Shown here one piece after another: positions 61,101-64,000 of a stretch of 64,000 nt of DNA. Numbering within the stretch: position 1 is the stretch's first letter; each line of letters begins with the position of its first letter. The stretch comes from Lingula anatina. Its lineage: Eukaryota; Brachiopoda; Lingulata; Lingulida; Lingulidae. Location: the NCBI RefSeq assembly GCF_001039355.2, contig NW_019775136.1:313855-377854 (forward strand). The letters are read 5' to 3'. The notes beneath the pieces were generated by a model. The model worked only from the letters and a program-made list of their open reading frames with translations. It was not told the origin of the DNA and did not search any database. Both the position numbers and the translations under genes were made by a program.

Positions 61101-63355
61101 TTACCGCAGCACTTGAGTATGTTGAGGTGCAATGGTTCTACTGTAACCGTATGTGAAGACTACAAATCAAACAGGTACAGGGGTGGACAGAAGATGTCTT
61201 CTGGGTCTTCCAGTTTACACTGACAGGCATTTTATCTGTCAGAAGACTGTCAAAACTTTAGGATGCATCAACAAAGAATATTTGGAATACTGTCAGAAAA
61301 TATATCTGGTTCATCCCATGAGATATCATTTTTATTCTGTGCCTTTAACCCTTACCATAGAATAATCTGATGCCTCAATGTACATGTAGTGTCCTGACCC
61401 ACTGGTGTGGTCTGCACTGGCACCTGTATATGATGATGTGGTGCTTCCTGTTTTTCTGATCCAGTCTACATTGTCATCTGTTTGGTCAATCATGCCACAT
61501 TTATCAGCATCAAAGGAACAGTTCCAGGCTGAAGAGCAATTTGTTTACATCTTTGTAAATATTTGATAGACCTTTAGAGTTAAAATCATTTTCACATAAT
61601 TTACTACGTGTACATGTACCCTAGTGTTTTTTAACAAAAATATCCATATGTAAAGTTATATTGGAAATTGTAAATGTGACAGCCAATATAATTATATAGT
61701 GTTAAATCAATATTAAACAGTGCAATTAAAGAGAAAGCTCAGGATATATGTACATCTGAAAGTGTAATAAATATCAAACTTAACAGTTGCAAGGGTTTAA
61801 AAAAATTAGATATTCCAATATTTGTGAAAAAATGTTTTTTAAAAAACAATATGTTAAAATCAATAACATGAAAAAATAAACCCAATTTTTAATTTACCCA
61901 AAATTGATAACAACAGTTAAGCATGTTTAAAGCACATTACAGCAGTTTCCACTTTTCAAACATCCCATATCAATGGTGCAATAGGATGTATTGTGCAAAG
62001 GCTAAAAATCACAAACACACAAAACATAACAACTGAAGAAAACTCATAGTTGGGGCCACTTTCCAAACTGACCTGTATTTAAGCCTGACAGCAAGTGTCT
62101 GCAATTGAGAATTAGTCTCCCTCTGTTTATTTCTTTTCAAAACTAGTCTAACATACTGAACTTGATCAACAACTTACGTAAATTTAAAGGACAGTCCTCT
62201 GTTACAGTCACATCATCAATGGCATAATTTCCTTTGTAATTACTGCCACGGGTCACTTCAAACACAAACTGAAACAAATACGTTTCTGGATTTGTGTATC
62301 AATTAATTGCAGTGTGATTTTATTTTCTAATTATTCAATTTTACGGGTTCTGTATTAAAACAAACATTTCAATAATATTATCTTGTAAACCCAAAATATC
62401 TTTCAAAAACACTAGATCAGTAATCTATGGGTCTATTCATAGTGAGTTCGTGAACACTAGCTACTGGTAGTTTGATTGCATTCAGCAAGAGTCCTCTTGG
62501 AATGAGTGTGCACTAGCTAGTAGGAACTAAATTGTTCTGAATGGCCCCTATAAGGTGATGCAGTAACATGACGGTGACTTGTATCCAACAGGTAGCAGCC
62601 CAGACACTGTGCTTTGGAGGTAAAATCAAATACTGCCAGTAGTCACAGCAAAATATCAGGCCTGCTGCAAACTCTCTTGCAAATTCACTGCAAATTTGCT
62701 ACAAATTTGCAAAAATTCTTGCAAATTCAATTTACTCAAGAAATTCTTGCAAATTTGCTGCTAATTTGCTGCAAATTTGCAGTAAATTTGTTGCAAATTT
62801 GTAAGGACTTGAATACTTTCTTGCAAACCTGCTGCAAACTCATGTTGTTATAACAAATTTGTTGCAAATTAGCAGCAATACAAAGTTTTCTTGCAAACTC
62901 CTGCAAACTGGTTGCCGCAACCTTTTAATTTGCAGCAAATTTGCTGTAATTTTGCTAATTTGGCTGCAATATTGCTGCAAATTTTTATTTCCTGCCTGTA
63001 CAATAACTTATATTTTGAATGCAGCCTTGGAGTACATACTAATTTACAACAGCATGATTATGTCATGGTGCAATAAAATCCCAATTCCTTATAATTATCA
63101 ACCACAAAAGCATACCTGGAAGGGTTGGTTGCTTGAAAATTGAACTGTCATCTCCTTCCAGCTATTGGATGAGGGGGAGTTGACATGGCTCCACAATGGC
63201 CCCTGGACTGTGCTGTCTCCAACAATAAGATATTTGACATCAAGTCTGCCCAGATAGTAACCATATGCATGGTACCAAAAGTTCAGCACAAATGAGCAGC
63301 TGCTTTGACCATTGGAGATAACTGGCGTCAGAAGTCTGTCAATGTCCCCAGATTG
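30351..63355 (-). CDS. Giant extracellular mosaic protein (MAM, FTP, CCP, CTLD, WSC, fibrinogen-N, F5/8C modules), 5'-partial
   Basis: Exons on the reverse strand, 5' to 3': 63355-63116, 62268-62178, 61528-61356, 60564-60325, 59009-58919, 56946-56780, 56315-56085, 55468-55375, 55030-54831, 54269-54042, 53885-53801, 53492-53317, 52787-52560, 52315-52225, 51480-51287, 50630-50391, 50165-50084, 49340-49131, 48830-48591, 47596-47409, 47206-46958, 46499-46406, 45719-45538, 45278-45039, 44860-44770, 44455-44276, 44070-43900, 43639-43226, 42928-42671, 42376-42254, 41776-41689, 41423-41320, 41091-40985, 40507-40357, 39833-39690, 39507-39373, 38742-38560, then (joining across the assembly problem) 32969-32784, 32296-32105, 31875-31726, 31363-31233, 30536-30351. 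Over 2,400 residues are visible. Every module but one has a length divisible by three and phase-1 borders, which argues for one continuous gene. Signal peptide and N-terminus are beyond the right edge. All domains are extracellular, many with Asn-X-Ser/Thr, so a secreted or surface protein that binds glycans or other surfaces is inferred. No known family name fits. Confidence 0.85.
31233..31875 (-). CDS. WSC-3 module with apparent frameshift
   Basis: Two exons (31875-31726 and 31363-31233). The first reads APTFVGCVLSNGG...RCISECKQNGYALAG; the second begins LSEGSTCQCGQTY and reaches CNLPCSG, typical WSC cysteine spacing. From there the frame expected for WSC (CGGTGKTAVYRT) is shifted relative to the frame that brought it in. 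The two exons total 281 nt, the only module in the gene not divisible by three. The shifted frame ends in phase 1, exactly what CCP-6 needs. Hence a deletion or a sequence error near 31262-31282. Confidence 0.7.
32105..32296 (-). CDS. CCP-5 (sushi) module
   Basis: 64 residues beginning PKHCGSRPSVTNA, with ISYHCNPGYQIEG, VTCSLEAQWN and ENCTG giving the four cysteines and Trp of a CCP domain. Donor gttttc is weak but gives phase 1. Its first 38 bases recur at 34180-34217, where the alternative contig begins after the N gap. Confidence 0.8.
32784..32969 (-). CDS. CCP-4 (sushi) module
   Basis: 62 residues: VNCTTSPPSVANS, VNYTCYNGYQLPNG, STCQADGTWTN, VHCE. Phase 1 on both sides. The same exon occurs with substitutions at 34705-34890 and as an identical 3'-truncated piece at 38160-38235 (the start of the next contig). 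Confidence 0.85.
33294..33476 (-). CDS. CCP-3 module, contig-end duplicate
   Basis: Identical to the exon at 38560-38742. It belongs to the stretch 32894-33959 that is repeated base for base, as far as I can see, at 38160-39225, so I regard it as the same genomic exon represented twice. Confidence 0.8.
33960..34179. other. Assembly gap (220 N)
   Basis: Run of undetermined bases between two contigs. The sequence on its left ends exactly where 39225 ends in the third contig. Confidence 1.
34705..34890 (-). CDS. CCP-4 module, alternative version
   Basis: Same exon as 32784-32969 with amino-acid differences: STGVQ for STSVQ and YGNHVNYTC for YGSRVNYTC. The frame and all cysteines are intact. 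Confidence 0.8.
35214..35396 (-). CDS. CCP-3 module, alternative version
   Basis: Same exon as 38560-38742 with TGYTFPSD in place of TGYMFPSD. Splice sites and phase are unchanged. Confidence 0.8.
36028..36488 (-). CDS. WSC-2 module, alternative version
   Basis: Two exons, 36488-36345 and 36162-36028, equivalent to 39833-39690 and 39507-39373. Only synonymous or near-synonymous differences are seen (for example TGC against TGT for a conserved Cys). Confidence 0.8.
36878..36920. repeat. (AT)n microsatellite, allelic to 40209-40259
   Basis: About 21 AT units; the corresponding array in the other version is about 25 units. Confidence 0.9.
37030..37874 (-). CDS. F5/8C (discoidin) module, alternative version, partial
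   Basis: Three exons (37874-37771, 37545-37439, 37180-37030) matching the last three of the F5/8C module at 40357-41776. Differences include NWITQYRV for NWITRYRV and GCSVQSL for GCSIQSL. The first exon (CSESLLSS...) is missing because the contig ends at 38158. Confidence 0.8.
38159..38159. other. Single-N contig join
   Basis: Lone N after ctgggaatc and before cgactcccatatc. The sequence right of it restarts inside CCP-4 and repeats 32894-33959, the pattern of overlapping contigs that were not merged (compare 10114). Confidence 0.9.
38560..38742 (-). CDS. CCP-3 (sushi) module
   Basis: 61 residues: SQCPPIPQVSHARSNS, GSVVGYQCDTGYMFPSD, IQCAQAQWTQ, PDCQG. All four CCP cysteines and the Trp are present. 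Follows WSC-2 in phase 1. Confidence 0.85.
39373..39833 (-). CDS. WSC-2 module
   Basis: Two exons. The first (39833-39690) reads YVGCYIESSGALSE..., DECINNCRNLDMIYAGIS; the second (39507-39373) reads NCSCSNSLGRIGK, SYCQQRCSGNTNQYCGDEG and LSVYRVWG. This is a complete WSC cysteine set. WSC domains are putative carbohydrate-binding modules of cell-surface proteins. Confidence 0.85.
40209..40259. repeat. (AT)n microsatellite
   Basis: About 25 AT units between the WSC-2 and F5/8C exons; length differs from the copy at 36878. Confidence 0.9.
40357..41776 (-). CDS. F5/8C (discoidin) module
   Basis: Four exons: 41776-41689 (EPCSESLLSSSQVEVSS), 41423-41320 (LYDEGAWAPNTSD, PWVKLTF, GIITQ), 41091-40985 (NWITRYRVSYN, GWHNYS) and 40507-40357 (LSGNTDWNGLV, AISIHLLAWNG, LRLEVLGC). 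Starts with Cys and ends in GC, as F5/8C domains do, with the W-x-T.Y.v.y strand and the hallmark LR.EvlGC end. Internal phases are 1-2-1-0-1, so the module as a whole is 1-1. These domains bind glycans, phospholipids or collagen. Confidence 0.85.
40609..40823. mobile_element. MITE-like element, family H, present in one of two haplotypes
   Basis: Close relative of the 26880-27080 element (gtctcactagattact.tcagataatc, gcttaaatgtccgtcc, gctgacagctatttagcgtgaacccc shared). Flanked by TTA at 40606-40608 and 40824-40826. The corresponding site in the other contig (37279-37281, gcacTTAtgcactg) is empty. Confidence 0.85.
41636..41669. repeat. (GT)n microsatellite
   Basis: About 17 GT units a few bases from the first F5/8C exon. 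Alignment with the alternative contig breaks down at this array. Confidence 0.9.
41885..42004. mobile_element. Short element with 34-bp inverted termini
   Basis: Left arm AGTGCAATCAGCTTAACTGA... and right arm ...TCAGTTAAGCTGATTGCACT match with two mismatches over 34 bp; they enclose about 50 bp. Non-coding and intronic. Confidence 0.8.
42254..42376 (-). CDS. Fibrinogen-type N-subdomain exon
   Basis: 41 residues with the pattern C-x2-LK-x4-G-V-V-L-P-G-K-Y-W-I-x-P-D-G-K-E...V-x-C-F-M. This resembles the first subdomain of fibrinogen-related domains found in fibrinogen-related proteins, contactin-associated proteins and some adhesion receptors. No fibrinogen C-terminal remainder follows; the next exon opens an F5/8C domain. 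Bounded by phase-1 introns, so it stands as an independent mini-module. Confidence 0.65.
42671..42928 (-). CDS. WSC-1 module
   Basis: One exon of 86 residues: GYLGCYQKPTT, MSALQCIEYCRGLDYPIVAVS, HCYCRTSYNDL, MMCEQTCTGNSLENCGG. All eight WSC cysteines are visible. Unlike WSC-2 and WSC-3 it is not split by an intron. The acceptor is ttttcaag. Confidence 0.85.
43067..43120. repeat. (GT)n microsatellite
   Basis: About 27 GT units in the intron between WSC-1 and the CTLD exon. Confidence 0.95.
43226..43639 (-). CDS. C-type lectin-like domain (CTLD)
   Basis: A single 138-residue exon: YWGNCFIINSTEVSPSEARRKC, GGYIAVPTD, KWLVGLHDP, DGSFVDVTG, DSNEPSD, LQDFNDTASSFICQ. The fold markers (WxGL-like WLVGL, DG, EP, ND, FIC) are present. 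The EPN/QPD sugar-selecting triplet is EPS, WND is FND, and the two cysteines of the inner disulfide are absent (FMVM and NDTASSF where Cys would be). Canonical calcium-dependent mannose or galactose binding is therefore doubtful. Confidence 0.85.
43900..44070 (-). CDS. CCP-2 (sushi) module
   Basis: 57 residues: CNDPGEGVNATKTVGGY, GDVTYGCFQGYDVVNGS, LTCQANFTWDGYPPTC. Complete cysteine set; donor gtatgt. Confidence 0.85.
44276..44455 (-). CDS. CCP-1 (sushi) module
   Basis: 60 residues: GCTPPPNGTMASYSP, EEVQYTCDAGYSQSAG, FTCGVTGQWTGG, LECD. Follows MAM-8 directly. Confidence 0.88.
44541..44602. repeat. (TA)n microsatellite
   Basis: About 31 TA units in the intron between MAM-8 and CCP-1. Confidence 0.95.
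44770..45719 (-). CDS. MAM-8 module
   Basis: Exons 45719-45538, 45278-45039 and 44860-44770. The first opens FQFDSDNCGFTQ and lacks the first MAM cysteine (Gln instead). The second has IARIRSPWINI and FEYHAFGSHL (Glu for the usual Trp). The third has VIFEGIKASG and AIDDITITNAAC. The remaining cysteines are present. Confidence 0.87.
46004..46164. mobile_element. Short inverted-repeat element with ATAGTCCGAAGG motifs
   Basis: Left end GGGGGCGTCTCGATAGTCC and right end GGACTAT..TTGCCACTGCCCCC are imperfect inverted repeats, with internal inverted copies of ggtccgaag and ttcggacc. About 160 bp, intronic (between MAM-7 and MAM-8). Confidence 0.75.
46406..47596 (-). CDS. MAM-7 module
   Basis: Exons 47596-47409 (YETSCDFENSTICNFNQ, DWTLKSGS, TGPSADP, YLYIEVDGQ), 47206-46958 (ALETPDLEVHQCGLVTLRFW, with AHIYGG for YHMYG) and 46499-46406 (IQFNGIAGSGTGGDIAIDG). 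At 177 residues it is the longest MAM unit here, with an enlarged middle exon (83 codons). Confidence 0.87.
47804..48563. mobile_element. 760-bp non-autonomous DNA transposon with 35-bp perfect TIRs
   Basis: The first 35 bases (AGGCCACACTTTTTTATTTT...) are the exact reverse complement of the last 35. No transposase-like frame lies between. It is inserted in the intron after the FTP domain; its right end is only 28 bp from the boundary of exon 48591-48830, next to the splice donor on the gene's strand. Perfect TIRs suggest recent insertion. Confidence 0.88.
48591..49340 (-). CDS. FTP / fucolectin-type F5/8C module
   Basis: Exons 49340-49131 and 48830-48591, 150 residues: ENLAFGKEAYAGSTNAVS, QALDGNQDP, DPWFVVDLQRYTFIT, VTITGRGDCC, then DRLHDFVISVSDEF, FNCASPLAGRYVSIQIEG and IMNLCEIQVKG. 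These are hallmarks of the fucolectin-tachylectin-4-pentraxin-1 (FTP) fold. The fucolectin motif HX24RXDX4(R/K) keeps R-G-D-CCND-R, but the His position is Asn. It sits between MAM-6 and MAM-7, entered and left in phase 1; its first Cys (TGT) is split across the MAM-6 junction. Confidence 0.85.
48881..48909. repeat. (AAT)n microsatellite
   Basis: About ten trinucleotide units in the intron inside the FTP domain. Confidence 0.9.
50084..51480 (-). CDS. MAM-6 module
   Basis: Exons 51480-51287 (LTQFSCTFEDGVCGFEQD, TGPSGDF, YFIYLEGTDPSPQ), 50630-50391 (IARVRTPWIDL, ALNFWYHAFGAALGDLRVYY, LLWSQGGSSEDKW) and 50165-50084 (IVFEAQRGNDHESDYAIDDVN). Standard MAM layout with all cysteines, the last one completed by the FTP exon. 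Confidence 0.9.
52225..53492 (-). CDS. MAM-5 module
   Basis: Exons 53492-53317 (YNFTCNFDTNDCGVTQ, GDWQRNSGAT, TGPSSDHSGSGSYFYID), 52787-52560 (AAFETPRIDLAYNCSLVTLRY, WYHGYGSDLLSL) and 52315-52225 (VRFTATRDDGWESDYAVDDIS). Canonical. Confidence 0.9.
53801..55030 (-). CDS. MAM-4 module
   Basis: Exons 55030-54831 (YQCTFDDGTCQFVQDG, FDWYLNTKD, TGPSQDHTSGIGYYYYV), 54269-54042 (TARLLSPNFHSSCGGATLGF, WYNADGNALAGLNV, LLWHHDGTDENDVW) and 53885-53801 (IVFETESRGQEGEYAIDDVT). The Trp-Tyr-His core is WYN. Confidence 0.9.
55375..56946 (-). CDS. MAM-3 module
   Basis: Exons 56946-56780 (FNCDFEQDECGLVQ, GDWTRHTGST, TGPSGDHTTGSGYYMYME), 56315-56085 (VILETPLFPVLNAQCTTVTV, LWYHAFGNQWRSF) and 55468-55375 (MQFYAERRNGEAADIAIDDIS). 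In the intron between the last two exons (about 55840-55900) is a degenerate echo of the MAM-4 first-exon end (attctgctctgtgtcgccataatagtaattcctgaagtgtg), suggesting a decayed duplicate. Confidence 0.9.
57060..57370. repeat. Inverted-repeat cluster with GGAGTACTCC / GCAACA motifs
   Basis: The arms attttatcatgcaaattagtgttg (57181) and its inverse caacactcatttgcatgataaaat (57279) enclose a segment with several copies of actcc.g.aacac/actccggga. More GC-rich than its surroundings. Intronic, non-coding; related in motif to 58540-58800. Confidence 0.7.
58107..58132. repeat. (ATT)n microsatellite
   Basis: About nine units of a trinucleotide in an intron of MAM-3/MAM-2. Confidence 0.9.
58540..58800. 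repeat. GC-rich nested inverted repeats (GCCGCTAGCGG, CCGGCAACAT)
   Basis: Contains two copies of the palindrome gccgctagcgg (58579, 58707), inverted and direct copies of tccggcaacata, and gagtactc.gg motifs at its right side, like the 57060-57370 cluster. A 17-base C run follows at about 58820. It lies about 120 bp from MAM-2 exon 58919-59009. Confidence 0.7.
58919..61528 (-). CDS. MAM-2 module
   Basis: Exons 61528-61356 (WNCSFDADKCGMIDQTDDNV, DWIRKTGST, SADHTSGSGHYMYIE), 60564-60325 (ARLATPYLNNPSGCSGRV, FWYHAYGSGLGHLKVFY) and 59009-58919 (VVFEASRGTSSKSDYCLDDIS). The last exon has an extra Cys in the usual YAIDD motif (YCLDD). Donor choice gtaagt at 58918 gives phase 1 into MAM-3. Confidence 0.9.
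59215..59545. mobile_element. MITE-like element, family D, second copy
   Basis: Shares tggtctccccgcctccacacgtgcca, gaaggcagggagaccat.tgggaatta, ttggggttgacca and agttagtccatgaatcat.tgttctgaatgcactct with the copy at 17062-17354; the left terminus is more decayed. Confidence 0.75.
62178..63355 (-). CDS. MAM-1 module (5' partial)
   Basis: Only the second exon (63355-63116: RLLTPVISNGQSSCSFVLNF, WYHAYGYYLGRLDV) and third exon (62268-62178: FVFEVTRGSNYKGNYAIDDVT, EDCPLNL) are in the window. The first exon of the cassette is not found in 63356-63903 and must lie beyond the terminal N run. Confidence 0.88.
62668..62990. repeat. Minisatellite of TTGCTGCAAATTTGCAGC-type units
   Basis: About 320 bp of degenerate 10-12 bp units alternating tgcaaattt and gctgcaaa with their own inverse, so the array is also self-complementary. 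Intronic, in MAM-1. Confidence 0.8.
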
Positions 63356-63396
63356 CTAAAAACATTTTGAAATATATATATTTGAAATATAATTAT

Positions 63397-63419
63397 ATAT
63401 GTGTGTGTGTGTGTGTGTG
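63397..63419. repeat. (GT)n microsatellite
   Basis: About eleven GT units in the intron upstream of the MAM-1 middle exon; the rest of 63356-63903 shows nothing recognisable. Confidence 0.85.
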
Positions 63420-63903
63420 ACAATTTGATGGACAACAAGAACAAGGCAGCAAAGCTGTCAAATGTACAGACAAAAAACAGGAAATAACTAGATTGAATCT
63501 GACAAACTGCAATGATATGAGTTCATTTCCATTTTTGAAACTTTATTACACAATACACGATAACAAGTTTACCATCATTTTTACATAATCAACTAATAAT
63601 GTTGTAAAGATGCAGGAAATGCCAAACAAACACTTTTACGTATCTTATTAATTAAATAATGAAACTGTTAACATGCCTAAGAAATGAATCTGAGGAAATG
63701 TGAAAAAACGGCATTTCTTTAAAATAATGGCCCGATTAAGCTGATTTTTGAACTCAACCTGCGTTTTAGCAGGAATGACCACTCCTGTGAGTTTCATGAC
63801 AATTGGCGTATCTGTTTTTCTTATATTGCATTTACTGTGTTGCATATATGCTGAAAAGTGAAGAAAAAAGCATAACTAATAAAATAATAATAAAACAGTG
63901 GCC

Positions 63904-64000
63904 NNNNNNNNNNNNNNNNNNNNNNNNNNNNNNNNNNNNNNNNNNNNNNNNNNNNNNNNNNNNNNNNNNNNNNNNNNNNNNNNNNNNNNNNNNNNNNNNN
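63904..64000. other. Assembly gap (N run at window end)
   Basis: Undetermined bases to the end of the window. Confidence 1.

Noticed and set aside
62668-62990. CRISPR-like regular spacing of short repeats
   Set aside because: Units are degenerate, contiguous and without spacers, and the DNA is clearly animal nuclear.

Overview
This is intron-rich nuclear DNA from an animal. Exons are short (about 50-410 bp), introns are AT-rich with GT-AG borders, and microsatellites and small inverted-repeat transposons are common. The gene content, the scatter of mobile elements and an apparent pair of haplotypes about 1-2% apart suggest a marine invertebrate. A lophotrochozoan such as a mollusc is my guess, not something the sequence proves. 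The window is a scaffold: it has a 220-bp N gap (33960-34179), single-N joins at 10114 and 38159, and terminal Ns from 63904.

Region 1 (154-27344, + strand) is the C-terminal two thirds of ANAPC1, the large scaffold subunit of the anaphase-promoting complex. I could trace 37 exons with consistent phase, about 1,307 codons to the stop. It includes the proteasome/cyclosome (PC) repeat region. The intron at 14100-17760 holds an intact intronless rhodopsin-like GPCR on the opposite strand (15419-16417). Other introns hold MITE-like elements, a mariner transposase relic, an 84-bp perfect palindrome, and a tandem array that re-copies the end of an exon with its splice donor. A 1.86-kb direct repeat (8254-10113 and 10115-11974) duplicates two exons, but including both copies would break the reading frame, so it looks like an unmerged contig overlap.

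Region 2 (27345-30350) lies between two convergent genes. I found no gene in it, only two MITE-like elements and polyadenylation-type signals.

Region 3 (30351-63355, - strand, 5' end beyond the right edge) is a very large extracellular mosaic gene. Reading in its own direction, the order is: MAM x6, a fucolectin-like F5/8C (FTP) domain, MAM x2, two sushi (CCP) domains, a C-type-lectin-like domain, WSC, a fibrinogen-type N-subdomain, a discoidin F5/8C domain, WSC, three CCP, WSC, CCP. Essentially every module is bounded by phase-1 introns, and each MAM domain is a three-exon cassette. This is the most unusual content of the window: a combinatorial carbohydrate- and surface-binding protein of at least 2,400 residues that I cannot match to a named family. 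Between 32.2 and 41.6 kb the assembly carries an extra copy of four to five modules, which I read as an alternative haplotype placed in tandem. It reveals a heterozygous MITE insertion and several amino-acid polymorphisms.
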